This document shows positions 23,629 through 34,170 of a DNA stretch of 64,000 nucleotides, one piece after another. The position numbers and the translations under genes were made by a program. This stretch comes from Litsea cubeba (lineage: Eukaryota > Streptophyta > Magnoliopsida > Laurales > Lauraceae). Below the pieces are notes generated by a model. It saw only the letters and a program-made list of their open reading frames with translations, made no database searches and was not told the origin of the DNA. Within the stretch, counting starts at the first letter, position 1. Every line of letters starts with the position of its first letter. The DNA lies in assembly GCA_012931725.1 (NCBI GenBank), contig CM022948.1:18096355-18160354 (forward strand), given 5' to 3'.

Positions 23629-23654
23629 TTTTTTTTTCTTTTTCTTTTTTTTTT
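23629..23654 (-). other. Poly(A)-like tract joined to Copia R region
   Basis: On the - strand this is A-rich, with two G interruptions. It follows CTATTCCTTG of the LTR, where the normal LTR continues TATAGATTAGG. It looks like the tail of a polyadenylated transcript retained in the DNA. That is an inference. Confidence 0.65.
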
Positions 23655-23790
23655 CAAGGAATAGAATAAATCTCATAATCTATACAAGGAAATAAATATG
23701 AGAAAAATCAGCAGATGATCCCATACGTGGGATCTTATATACAATGCCCTTGATGGGCTGGGCTGGGCCTAAGCCACATTATCTTCTACA
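23655..23790 (-). repeat. Copia 3' LTR, U3 and partial R only
   Basis: On the - strand it begins TGTAGAAGATAATGTGGC next to the polypurine tract and matches the right LTR as far as CTATTCCTTG, except for a 9-base loss. The remaining roughly 160 bases of the LTR are absent. Confidence 0.85.
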
Positions 23791-23889
23791 CTCCCCCTCA
23801 AATTGATGTGGTAATGCAGAAAACAACAATTTGCGAGTGAGGTCATGATGGCGCGGTTTGGGAAGAGCTTTGGTGAAGATATCCGCCAA

Positions 23890-24357
23890 CTAGTCATGAG
23901 TAGAGACATGAGGCAAGGTTATCTTATCAGTGACAACATGCTGACGGATGAAGTGACAATCAATCTCAATGTGCTTCGTCCGTTCATGAAAGACTGGATT
24001 ATTAGCAATTCTAGTAGCACTGGTATTGTCCCCATGAAGAGGTGTAGAACTACCAACAATGACACCAAATTCATAGAGAAGACGGTGGAGCCAGATGATT
24101 TCAGCACTTGCGGATGACATTGCCCGATATTCGGCCTCAGCGGAAGACTTGGACACAGTGGTTTGCTTCTTGCACTTCCACGAAATCAGAGTCACTAAGA
24201 AACATACACCAGCCAGTGGTAGAGCGCCGAGAATCAGGGCAACCAGCCCAGTCGGCATTTGCATACGCTGATAAGCGCAGAGAGGTATCAGAAGGATAAA
24301 ATAGACCATGAGTAAGAGTGCCTTTAACATAGCGAAGTATGCGCAACGCAGCAACAA
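23890..24357 (-). pseudogene. Copia RNase H domain (frameshifted from RT)
   Basis: Encodes ISWKCKKQTTVSKSSAEAEY, LHGDNTSATRIANNPVFHER and HIEIDCHFIRQHVV, the Copia RNase H signature, including the second catalytic region. It lies one frame away from the reverse transcriptase; the shift falls near 24190. It would remove the RNA template during reverse transcription. As it stands it is separated from the polyprotein. Confidence 0.85.
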
Positions 24358-25897
24358 GGTGTGGTTTGTGAGGATTGCTCACAAATTGGCTAACCGTATG
24401 AACGGCATGAGAGATATCAGGTCGAGTCATAGTTAAGTAGAGCAAACTACCAACTATCCGCCTGAAAATAGAGGGATCATCCAGGGGAAGGCCATCCTCC
24501 GCACTGAGTTTGCTGTTTAATTCCAACGGCGTATCAAAAGTGTGAGCATCATTAAGTCTTGCTGAGGTGATCAAATCGGTAGCATATTTTCGCTGATGGA
24601 CCCGAATGCCTGATTTGGTACGCGAAATCTCAAGCCCTAGAAAGTATGTGAGAGGACCAAGATCCTTTATCCTGAAGTGGCGAGTAAGGTGGTGTTTGAG
24701 ATCTGTAATGCCTGCAGTATCATTGCCACTGATAATCATTTCATCAATATATACTAAGAGAAATGTGTAGCCCCTCGGTGTCCATCGCAGGAAGAGAGAA
24801 CTATCAGAATGACTTTGACGAAATCTGGCTTGAAGGATTGCGGCACGGAATTTCTCGAACCAAGCCCTGGGAGCTTGTTTAAGCCCATAAAGAGCTTTCC
24901 GCAATTTGCAAACATGCTGAGGAGGACAAGCATAGCCCGGAGGAGGTTTTAAGTAGACAGTCTCTTTCAAGTCACCATGAAGAAAAGCATTTTTGACATC
25001 CATTTGCCATAGAGGCCAGTTGCGGGCCGCAGCGACACAAAGAAGAGTACGAACGGTGGTCATTTTAGCCAAAGGTGCAAATGTCTCCTCATAGTCAATG
25101 CCATACTCTTGCTTGTAACCATGCGGCACCAATCGGGCTTTGTAGCGATCAAGACTCCCATTAGAGTTAACCTTTATAGAGTAGATCCATTTACTGCCAA
25201 TCACAGAGGCGCGTTCAGGGGTTGGTACCAAGTCCCATGTGTTGTTTGCTTCAAGAGCAAGCAACTCCTCAGTCATAGCATGCCAGTATGCAATCTTCGA
25301 AGCCTGTGAATAAGAGGTGGGAATAGGAGCACTATCCAACGAAGTGAAAAGAGCAGGGAAGCCATATCTGTCAGGAGCAACGGAATGACGACTAGAGCGT
25401 CGCAAGGGTATAACACTATCGGTGGAGGAAGTATTAATACCTGAGGGTGTAGGAGGCAGTATTGGGAGATGATCAGGAGAAGGAGGCCCCACAGGAGGAA
25501 CCTTGTTACGCCGAACATAGACTTTGGTAATAGGTGGTGGTGGAGAAGTAGTTGCAGGAAATTGTGGCAGATAAGAGACAGCAACAGGATGTGTATCCAA
25601 ACGCAAAGAGAAGAAAGGAATGTGTTCTAAGAAGATCACATTACGAGATATTCGCATGCGTTTCTCAGATTGGTCATAACATAGAAATCCCTTGTGTTTA
25701 GTACTGTAACCTAGAAAGAGACATTTGGCAGCTTGAGGTGACAACTTAGTGCGTTCTGTAGGTGGAAGATGGACAAAGAATAAACAACAAAAAACACGCA
25801 AGTGAGAATATGAAGGAGTATTATCAAAGAGAGCTTCATATGGAGTAGTCTTTCCTAGAACGGAGCTAGGATGACGATTGAGGAGATATACAGTAGT
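24137..25897 (-). pseudogene. Copia reverse transcriptase (mutated active site)
   Basis: A frame of about 555 residues from 25801 continues upstream without a stop to 25897. It holds the integrase C-terminal region (KLSPQAAKCLFLGYSTKHKG) and the reverse transcriptase: NNTWDLVPTPERASVIGSKW, YGIDYEETFAPLAKMTTVRT, WQMDVKNAFLHGDLKETVYL and YGLKQAPRAWFEKF. The catalytic box reads YIDEM where the family has Y-x-D-D; the changed codon is 24740-24742. The loss of the second aspartate predicts an inactive polymerase. This polymerase would copy the element RNA in virus-like particles. Confidence 0.9.
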
Positions 25898-27001
25898 CTA
25901 TGCAGCATCACACCAAAAGGTGGGAGGAACTAAGGATGCAAGGAGGAGAGAACGAACAGTTTCAAGAATATGTCTGTTCTTCCTCTCCGCAACACCATTT
26001 TGCTGTGGAGTATGCGGGCAAGATTTTTGGTAAAGAATTCCTTTATCAGAAAGGAAGGCAGAAAAATCATGGGACATTGTTTCTCCACCAGAGTCAGACC
26101 TAAGAATTTTTATTTCTTTCTGAAATTGAGTTTGAACCATTTTGTAAAACTTTTGGAAGAAAGAAAAAACTTCAGATTTGAAGCGCATGAAATAAATCCA
26201 AGTGAAACGAGAATGATCATCAATGAATGTCACATAATACTTAAAGCCTGTCCGACTCAAGGTGGGTGCAATTCCCAAAACATCAGTGTGAATAATATCA
26301 AAAGATGATAACGCACGAGAACTATGAATAGGAAAAGGCAAGATATGACTCTTACTCAAACAACACGTTTCACACTTAGATTGAAGGAAAGAGGACATCA
26401 CTTTATTATTAAAAGTGGGTTCTAAACAACCATTTTTAAATAGGGAAAGTAAATACGCATTGTTCACATGACCAAGACGACTATGCCACACAGTCCACAA
26501 TTTATCTAACTGAGGAGAAGAAGATGAAAAGAGAGAATGATGTCCAATGTCCAGCAGAAATAGTCGACCATGTTTACTCCTTGTTGCGATCACCTTCCCA
26601 GTTTGCCGCCCCTGTATGACACAACCAGTGGAAGAAAATATAATATGGTACCCATCATCAATAAGTTGTCCTACAGAAAGTAAATTGGCTGATAATTTGG
26701 GAACAAAGTAGACATTGGGAAGGTGGAGAGACTGGCCAGAGACACCAGATAAAATAATGGTACCAATTCCAGAGATGATTAATTGGTCTCCATTAGCAGT
26801 GGTGATTTTTTCTTTTCCAAGGTAAGGGTGAGAGGCTGTAAAGCTACTTTCTACAGAAGTCATGTGGTTCGATGCTCCTGAATCTAGAAACCATGTGGAT
26901 GGGGTGATGGATGAAGACAGAGATATTGAAGAATGAAAAGCTGGAAATGCTAGAGGAGAGTGAGATTGATACCGATCACCATTAGCATCATAATTGTCCA
27001 T
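25898..27001 (-). pseudogene. Copia protease and integrase core
   Basis: The frame has WFLDSGASNHMTSVESSF (aspartic protease, DSGA), LWTVWHSRLGHVNNAYLLSL and the CETCCLSKSH zinc motif before integrase, then FDIIHTDVLG (first catalytic Asp), ILRSDSGGE (second Asp) and CPHTPQQNGVAERKNRHI (Glu). It ends at TAG (25898-25900). The frame downstream is the same, so this is a single nonsense change and the polyprotein is otherwise continuous to the RNase H shift. It would process the polyprotein and insert the element DNA. Confidence 0.9.
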
Positions 27002-28198
27002 AGTAGAAAAGAGGCAGGAACAATACTAACAGCAAGGGACAGCAAATATGTAATAGCAGCAAAGACAGCAACAGCAGCAGCAAATATGTGGCGGCAGCAA
27101 AGAGGGCTAACAGTGGCAGCAGCAACAGTACTGCCAACAATTCAAAACAGCACTAACGGCACAATTGGTCTGTGGAATATAGCAGATGAACAATGCAGGA
27201 GAGATGCGTGGTCCCACAGCTTGCCAGCAGCAAATTGAAACAACAGCAACTATTGAAAACACAGCTAAAAAGTAGCAAAAACAGCAGTAGCAGGTCCAAA
27301 ACTCAGTGGTAATACTTGTTAGGTGGATGCTGGTAGCCAGAGAGTGAGGAAGGTGCAAACAGCAGTGCACAGTAGTAGCAACAGAGTACAGGGAAGCCTG
27401 ACGTCCCTATCGTCAGCGGGTGAATCCACACGTGGGCCCCACAGGGTGATCGAATCACAGATCAGGTTTGATCGCTGTAAAGTGGATCAAATGTAATCCC
27501 TTCAGGTCCAAATCCGATGAGATTTGGAAAAAGATCCACAAATCTGGACGGTGATGATGAAATCTGTCTGACAAAACCGTCAGATGAAGAAGAGTTGGAA
27601 ACTATCTCAAAGGTGATGGGAAAAAATCCTGAAAAATCACTATAATTCCCAGAAAAATGAGTCGACCAACATGGGGATAACTGTTAGTGATGTTGTGATC
27701 ATCGCTGGTGGGTCAGTAGTGAAACAGAAGCAAAACAGAGAAGAACTGACGAGAACATCGTCAAACTGACGAGACACGTCAATGCCATCACTGTGTCGAT
27801 CTCCTTGTGAGATCTGAATAGTTGATCACGGCCCGATCAGGGGTATGGAATGGAAGGACAAGTTATTTTTGCAACTCCAGGCCAAAGTTTCACTCAAATC
27901 GGATCAAAATCCACAAATTTGAACGGCTGTGATGGAAACTGCCGGACAAAACTGAAATATCACAAAATGAGGTGGATATCCTACTTCGGATTATCCAAAA
28001 CACTTGAAAAAGATCTCCATAAATAAGAGAATAACCAGACGAACAATATAGGCTGCTTCCGTTGGGAGGATGATGATGATCAAAGGTGGGCCACCTCTGA
28101 TCAGGGATGATCAGACACTATGAGAGAGAAGTTTTCACTTCAGGAAGAAGAATGATCAATGATAGAAGACAATAGAAGAGGGATTGATCATAACCATA
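27002..28198 (-). other. Copia 5' leader without gag
   Basis: Between the primer-binding site and the protease there is room for gag, but no open frame and no zinc knuckle. The part at 27020-27330 is rich in CAG/GCA triplets; 27400-28200 is mixed non-coding sequence. Either gag was replaced or the family uses gag supplied by other elements. Confidence 0.6.
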
Positions 28199-28210
28199 GC
28201 TCTGATACCA
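28199..28210 (-). other. Copia primer-binding site
   Basis: GCTCTGATACCA is the complement of TGGTATCAGAGC, matching the 3' end of initiator methionine tRNA. It abuts the right LTR. Confidence 0.9.
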
Positions 28211-28511
28211 TGAAATAATCTGTGATGAGATTATAGGAAAAAGATGGAAGACAATATTGGGAGAAAACTTGATCCCACAAAAAGAGGATCGATTGTGTAT
28301 TTATAGTTACATTATACCCTAATCAAGGGCAATCAGAATAATCAATAAACAATCTCCTAATCTATACAAGGAATAGAATAAATCTCATAATCTATACAAG
28401 GAAGTAAATATGAGAAAAATCAGCAGATGATCCCATACGTGGGATCTTATATACAATGCCCTTGATGGGCTGGGCTGGGCCTAGTGGGCCTAAGCCACAT
28501 TATCTTCTACA
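28211..28511 (-). repeat. Copia 5' LTR (complete)
   Basis: 301 bases. On the - strand it starts TGTAGAAGATAATG and ends GATTATTTCA next to the primer-binding site. TATATAAG is the likely promoter element. Confidence 0.9.
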
Positions 28512-28516
28512 TTTAT

Positions 28517-30592
28517 CACTATCTAATTTTCCTTCAAATAAATGTACTTAAAGAATATATTTGCTTTACAGAGGGAACTAGCTAATCCTTGACATGCTTA
28601 AGACTATAATCAGATGTTCACAAAATACCATGTTCAATTGAAAAAGAAAATTTCAGATCATGTACATGGCTAAGTTTGTTCATAGAAGTGATGAGTGAAG
28701 CTCGCCTCTAATTCATTACTGTAAAGTAAATCTCAAAGCATATGCACAAGTCATAACATTGGATAAATAAAGACAGTTTTAAGATTTCACTTGGTATAAC
28801 CAAAACTCACATATGCCTACATAAGCAAAAAAAAAAAAAACCTTACATCATGTTTATTTCTCAAGCACTTTTTATTTTTCAATTATATGTGATGGAAAGT
28901 GGGGAATAGGAATAAGGAATGATAGTGCAATAGGTGAGGTAAGGATGAACACAGGATCAATTATTGATTGTGGGTGAGGAATGACACTTGCATTTCTCTC
29001 AATTCTAGTAAGTGGGCTATCAAGATCTTCCCTTTCTTTTTATTTGGGTGTCAATAAAAACCAGCTTAGAAGCTCTCTAAATAAGCTCATAAGGCTTGAA
29101 ACATCTTATCATATCAACAATAAAAGAGAGCTTCTTTACTTAGCTCATACAGGAAATCCCCATTGCTTCCTCCACCTTACTTTGACATGATCATAACCCA
29201 TTAACTACTAATGGTGATGGTTATAGGACTTCTACTTGCAATGAAAAAATAAAACTCCAATAAGTCTAGTTTTATTTATTTTAAAAAATGGAAAAGAAGA
29301 ATAAAAATAAGTCATTGCTTTCAAAAGGCCCTGTCTATCTGCAATTTGCACCCATTACCTTCCTTACCGACAACTTTAAACTCAGTCTACTATCTCCATG
29401 TGATTAAATCACAACATAATGCAACTTACAAAAACAGTAGACTAAATAAGCTCACAACAGAATGCACCTTACAATATATAGACTAAATAAGTTCATAATT
29501 TACCGTAGTCCGACTATTCTTGACATGTTATGTGGCTTCTTTAACAAATTCAATAAAACTGTGTCTTGCAAATGATGTTTTAAAATTTGACCTCAAAGTC
29601 AACACAGTAAACAAAAATCAAATGATGTTCTACTTTGATTGGTCGCATAAGATTCTTGACTTCAATAATTTGAAAGTAGTAATAGATTGAAAACAGCTTA
29701 ACTGAAAAAACTCTATCATATTTATCCAAACAAACACAAACAATTGCTTAAAAAAAATCTCAAACAGCAAAATAACCAAACAATGACAGAATCAAAATAG
29801 CATAATTTTTTTTTATATTACTTCCACATGAGAAATCCACCAGCAGTTGAATGTTAACATGTGTTCATCAATCACACTTCTATTGAAATAAAGAGAACCA
29901 TGGCTATCATATAATACAAGCTTTCAAAAAACAATACAAATAGTAAAAAAACATTACAGGAAGAGAAGCCATAAGAGATTAATCGGCCATCAAAATAGAG
30001 TAGCACACACTATATATGAATCAAAGCATAAACACAGAAGTGAAACAGATGTGTCGTGTGATTTGTGAGAAGATAAGGGGCTTTTGAGAGGAGGAGGGGG
30101 AGGGGGGGAGAACGTTAGCAGATGTTGAGATTTTTCATATTCTTCCAATATGTTTTCATGTTGGGAGTTTCTCTCCTTCAATCTACAGCCTTCTCTATTC
30201 CAATTTCCATAGGGGGCGTATTACTTCATTTTCAACTTAACTGTGAATTTATGAACCACCAATTACTTTATGAAATGGTTAGGTTTGTTCATGTGCTATC
30301 TCAGGTGTCCAAGCCCATTTCATTTAGTTATCTGAAAGTCTGGAACAGGACTATCCCATTTGCAAAACATTTAGGAATGGAAATATAAATTCTTTTAGCC
30401 TATGAGAATAGCCAAACATAACCGATCCTTACAATCTTGAAAATTTCGGATATTTCCATTCATCCCATCGCTTTGTTGTGATATACAGTGTAGGAGGGTA
30501 GGATCTCATTCTCATGTACCTGACACCTCCCCACAGGGGAATAGGCGGGGCCCAGGGCACCGGGTCTATTGTATACACTTCGGGAGTCGAGG
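28517..30592. other. Probable Harbinger 5' flank, non-coding
   Basis: AT-rich sequence resuming after the Copia target duplication. It should include the displaced upstream part of the Myb/SANT gene. No exon could be supported; 30500-30590 is GC-richer and unassigned. Confidence 0.4.
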
Positions 30593-30749
30593 CTCCTTAA
30601 TCATGCATTTGTCCGAGGGTGGATTCGTAAATCATGCACCCCAGGGGCCTCCCCAGGACTCGAACCTGCAACCTCTCCCTTGAGAGTAAGTTGGGGAGCA
30701 TCCTGGTACCACTTGGGCTAAACCCTGGGACAAATGCATGATTAAGGAG
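30593..30749 (-). mobile_element. tRNA-like SINE remnant bounded by an inverted repeat
   Basis: On the - strand the RNA polymerase III boxes are visible: TAGCCCAAGTGG (A box) and GGTTCGAGTCC (B box, about 30656-30666). The segment is bounded by a perfect 22-base inverted repeat (30593-30614 and 30728-30749) that starts CTCCTTAATCATGC. SINEs normally have direct, not inverted, flanks. The Gypsy LTR starts two bases after the right arm. Confidence 0.6.
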
Positions 30750-30751
30750 TT

Positions 30752-31577
30752 TGTGTGGGGAAATTTCCGATTTCCGAACTCATCAGAGTCCCGGCCAAAT
30801 GCTCCATCTCGGGCTCCCGCACCAGCTAGGTCCATCTCAGCCAGACACTTCACCTCGGCAGAACCCACTTCGGCCTAGTGCTCCATCTCGGCACCTTTGC
30901 TAGAAGTCTTCAGACAAGCCAAGTCGTCCCCGACCTCGGCTCCCTAGCTCGGCGACAGTGCCATGACCCTTCACCTCGGCAACAGTGCCAGGACCCTCCA
31001 CCTCCGTCAGGTCCTCACCTCGGCGAGACACTCCGTCTCGGCCAAAGAGCCTCAGCTCGGTAAAAGTACTGAGCACTGACAGCTGTCCTGCCATGGACGC
31101 TCAAGCACACTACGGCACGTGCGACAAGACAAGAGCTCAGCCCATATCTCCTGACAGATCGCTAGGCCCAGATGGGACAAGACATGCTCGATGGGACTAC
31201 AATTAAAGAAAAGTAGGCTACGATGGGACTGCGCCTCCCTAGTACCTGACAGAGTGGGCTATGACAAGACAGTCAACCACCCATTTGCCTCATCTCTTCC
31301 TCTATATAAACACAAGAACAATTCACAAGCAAGGGGGCCAACGAATACACCATTCTGGTATGCCATCTTCTTCCCCAAAAATCTCCATCCTCTGCTTAGT
31401 TCATACACTAACTTAGGCATCGGAGAGCCTTGCGCCGCCCAGGCCAGGGTCCTCTGACCTGCTATTCTCCTTCCTTTTCTCAGGTTCCAGGAACAGGCAT
31501 CGAAGTTCCTATTCTCTTTGGATAAGTCCGTTCTGGCACCCCCCCTATTCTTGTGAGTCACATTTTTTGCACTTACA
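30752..31577 (+). repeat. Left LTR of TR-GAG element
   Basis: 826 bases, rich in CTCGGC motifs. TATATAAA at about 31303-31310 is the likely promoter. It ends TTTTTTGCACTTACA. Confidence 0.9.
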
Positions 31578-31579
31578 AT

Positions 31580-31597
31580 TGGCGCCGTCTGTGGGAA
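31580..31597 (+). other. Primer-binding site of TR-GAG element
   Basis: TGGCGCCGTCTGTGGGAA follows the LTR after two bases. The TGGCGCC core matches tRNAs used by several plant Gypsy groups. Confidence 0.8.
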
Positions 31598-31628
31598 ACG
31601 GCTACAAAAAGTCATATTCCCAAACACC

Positions 31629-32651
31629 ATGCCTCGAAGAACCAGAAAGGGAAAGGAACCACTGACACTGTCGATACAGCTGCCGACGGTCCCCCGCCGG
31701 GAAAGGTCAAGAGAAAGATCTGGCCCAGCAAGCGTCCAACAGCAGGATACTCGATCGGGTTCATCCTTTAAGGATTCGACCTCGACTCTACCTTCCAAAA
31801 GGCGCACCCTGAAGGACAACAGAAGCAACCGGGCCCATGGCGAAAGCTCGGATAACAACCGCGACTCTAGAGAGTGGCTTGATCGACGCATAGAGCAAGC
31901 AATACGACAGCACATGGAGATGGCTGGCTTCGCTCAAGTTCGGGTGAACTCTGACGATTTTGGCACATCTCCCTTCTCTCCAGAGATCAGAAGCTTCCCC
32001 CTTCCTGAAGATTTCAAAGTCCCGAGGTTCGTCGTTTACGATGGAACCTCGGACCCAGCAGCACACCTCCGGCACTTCACTCAGAGGATGTCGGTGTGGG
32101 GCGGTGCAGGCCACCTGAACTGCAGAGTCTTCTCTTCCAGCCTCGGGGACCTCCCCCTAAAATGGTTCTGCGCACTCCCCCAAGGATCGATCAAAAGTTG
32201 GCAGCAGCTCCGTAGTTCCTTCATGACGAAGTTCCAAGTTCACAGGGTCATCCCCAGGTCAGCTGCCGACCTGATGGCCCTTAGAATGAAGCAGACCGAG
32301 AACGTCACGCAGTTCGCCAAGAGGTTCTGGACTGTCTACAGCCAGATCGAAAATTCCTCAGATGCAATAGCAGTCATGTCTTTCCAACAAGCCCTCCTAC
32401 CAGGCAACGAACTTCGGGGGGACTTGGCCATGTATCCCGTGGTCACTATGGCAGCACTGATGACCAGGATAAACCGATTCGTCAGGCAAGAAGCAGACGA
32501 AGCCCAAGCCCAGGAGCAGTTCAACCTTTACGAAAGCGACCAGATAGCTTCCAGCTCAGTGGACGTCTCTAGCTCGGCGGATGTCTCCAGCTCGCTAGCA
32601 GCCCCCAGCTCTGTAGAAGTCTCTTCCAGCTTGGGGGGGGGGGGCAGCTAG
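31629..32651 (+). CDS. Gypsy-type Gag protein
   Basis: 340 residues with no stop. The N-terminal 90 residues are basic and disordered (RERSRERSGP, KRRTLKDNRSN). A retrotransposon gag domain covers about residues 125-290: FPLPEDFKVPRFVVYDGTSD, HLRHFTQRMSVWGG, LPQGSIKSWQQLRSSFMTKF and LRMKQTENVTQFAKRFWTVY. It would form the particle that packages the element RNA. The C-terminus becomes a serine-rich repeat tail and stops just before the tandem arrays; no CCHC zinc knuckle is seen. The start is the first ATG after the primer-binding site. Confidence 0.85.
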   Translation: MPRRTRKGKEPLTLSIQLPTVPRRERSRERSGPASVQQQDTRSGSSFKDSTSTLPSKRRTLKDNRSNRAHGESSDNNRDSREWLDRRIEQAIRQHMEMAGFAQVRVNSDDFGTSPFSPEIRSFPLPEDFKVPRFVVYDGTSDPAAHLRHFTQRMSVWGGAGHLNCRVFSSSLGDLPLKWFCALPQGSIKSWQQLRSSFMTKFQVHRVIPRSAADLMALRMKQTENVTQFAKRFWTVYSQIENSSDAIAVMSFQQALLPGNELRGDLAMYPVVTMAALMTRINRFVRQEADEAQAQEQFNLYESDQIASSSVDVSSSADVSSSLAAPSSVEVSSSLGGGGS

Positions 32652-32693
32652 ACGTCTCCTGTCATCACTTAGCTTCGACCGCCCGTCAGCTTT

Positions 32694-32965
32694 GATCGCA
32701 CGACCCTCTACCGTCATTTCGGCGGCACGGTCCTCTACTGTCAGCTTCGATGGCGCCGTCAGCTTCGATGACACCGGCGCAACCTTTTACTGCCAGCTTC
32801 GACCGCCCGTTACCTTCGATCGTACGACCCTCTACCGTCATTTCGGCGGCACGGTCCTCTACTGTCAGCTTCGATGGCGCCGTCAGCTGTGCTGACACCG
32901 GCACGACCCTCTACTGTCGGCTTCGATCGTACGACCCTCTACCGTCATTTCGACGGCACAGTCTT
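32694..32965 (+). repeat. Tandem array 1 in TR-GAG (about 120-bp unit)
   Basis: About 2.3 copies, each beginning GATCG(C/T)ACGACCCTCTACCG and including GGCACGGTCCTCTACTGTC. Units start near 32694, 32818 and 32926. Confidence 0.85.
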
Positions 32966-33012
32966 CTGCTGTCAGCCTTGATCGCACGGTCCTCTACCGC
33001 CATCAGTCATCC

Positions 33013-33400
33013 AGAGCCACCGAGCTCACCCTGGGGTTGTTTTATACACTCAGGCGTGACTCGCGTTCGGCAACAGAGCCACCGAGCTCACACTGGGGTC
33101 ATTTTATACACTCAGGCGTGACTCGCGTTCGGCAGCAGAGCCACCGAGCTCACCCTGGGGTCGTTTTATACACTCAGGCGTGACTCGCGTTCGGCAACAG
33201 AGCCACCGAGCTCACCCTGGGGTCGTTTTATACACTCAGGCGTGACTCGCATTCGGCAATAGAGCCACCGAGCTCACCCTGGGGTCGTTTTATACACTCA
33301 GGCGTGACTCGCGTTCGGCAACAGAGCCACCGAGCTCACCCTAGGGTCGTTTTATACACTCAGGCGTGACTCGCGTTCGGCAACAGGGCCACCAAGTCCT
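33013..33400 (+). repeat. Tandem array 2 in TR-GAG (62-bp unit, six copies)
   Basis: Units start at 33013, 33075, 33137, 33199, 33261 and 33323, with a partial copy at 33385. Each carries GAGCCACCGAGCTCACCCTG and GCGTGACTCGCGTTCGGCA. Copies are almost identical, so the array is recent or homogenised. Confidence 0.95.
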
Positions 33401-33434
33401 CGGGTTGATACACCCAGGATTCTTGGCCTCTAGA

Positions 33435-33735
33435 TGACCTCATGCTGGTTCGTCCATGTGCTGGTTTTCGCCTCACGCTGGTTTCGGCCTCATGCTGGTC
33501 TCGACCGCATTTCACGACCTCATGCTGGTCCGTCCACATGCTGGTTTCCGCCTCACGCTAGTTTCGGCCTCATGCTGGTCTCGACCGCATTTCACGACCT
33601 CATGCTGGTTCGTCCACGTGCTGGTTTCCGCCTCACGTTGGTTTCGGCCTCATGCTGGTTTCGACCGCATTTCACGACCTAATGCTGGTCCGTCCACGTG
33701 CTGGCTACGGTCTCACGCTGGCTTGGCCTCATGCA
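33435..33735 (+). repeat. Tandem array 3 in TR-GAG (80-bp unit)
   Basis: About 3.6 copies containing GACCTCATGCTGGTTCGTCC and TCTCGACCGCATTTCAC. Within each unit CTGGT recurs as a shorter sub-repeat. Confidence 0.9.
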
Positions 33736-34170
33736 GGTCTTAGGTACATCCATCTCGACCTCAGCAGAGACTGTCATCAGGTTGATACACCCAGGCTTCT
33801 CTGTCTCGGCCTCAGATTATCTCGAGTTCATACACCTTGGGACTGACTTCAGGTTCATACACCCAGTCGCTCTCAAAACTTCGGGTTCATACACCCTCGC
33901 TTCTCCATCTAGCAGAGATTCTCACCGGATTGGTACACCCTGGCTTCTCCGTTTCAACCCAAGCTCAGCAGAAGCACTGTCCTTCGGCTCGGCAACAGTG
34001 CCCAGCTCATGCAGTTCGGCAACATTGCCATCAAGGCTACACGGGCTCCAGGTCCCACGCCGTCCAGTCATCCCAAACAAAAGCAGCTCCAAGGCATAAG
34101 TGTTGTCCTCCATGATACTTAGCTTCTGACCTCAAAGAGAAGTCTAATGAGCTCAGAAGCTGGGGGGCTT

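Larger units (their letters stand above)
23537..28511 (-). mobile_element. Copia retrotransposon with two U3 ends
   Basis: Bounded by the 5-bp duplication TTTAT (23532-23536 and 28512-28516), so the whole unit was inserted together. The complete LTR is on the right (28211-28511), the primer-binding site at 28199-28210, pol reads leftwards, and a polypurine tract (complement of CTCCCCCTC) starts at 23791. The left end is abnormal. Instead of finishing its 3' LTR with the downstream sequence seen at 28211-28370, it runs through a poly(A)-like tract into an inverted copy of U3. Both outer ends of the insertion are therefore U3 termini beginning TGTAGAAGATAATGTGG when read inwards. No gag region is seen. 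It sits inside the Harbinger element. Confidence 0.9.

Noticed and set aside
30656..30735. Functional tRNA gene
   Set aside because: A and B boxes are present, but no cloverleaf can be folded and no anticodon arm is evident; SINE-like.
30632..31094. Open frames across the SINE and LTR
   Set aside because: Same frames recur in the second LTR; they follow the CTCGGC repeats and have no known domain.
33013..33400. CRISPR-like array
   Set aside because: 62-bp units are contiguous with no unique spacers; it is a tandem repeat in a plant retroelement.
32686..34115. Several overlapping open frames in the tandem arrays
   Set aside because: Frames arise because the repeats are GC-rich and periodic. 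They change frame between copies and resemble no protein.
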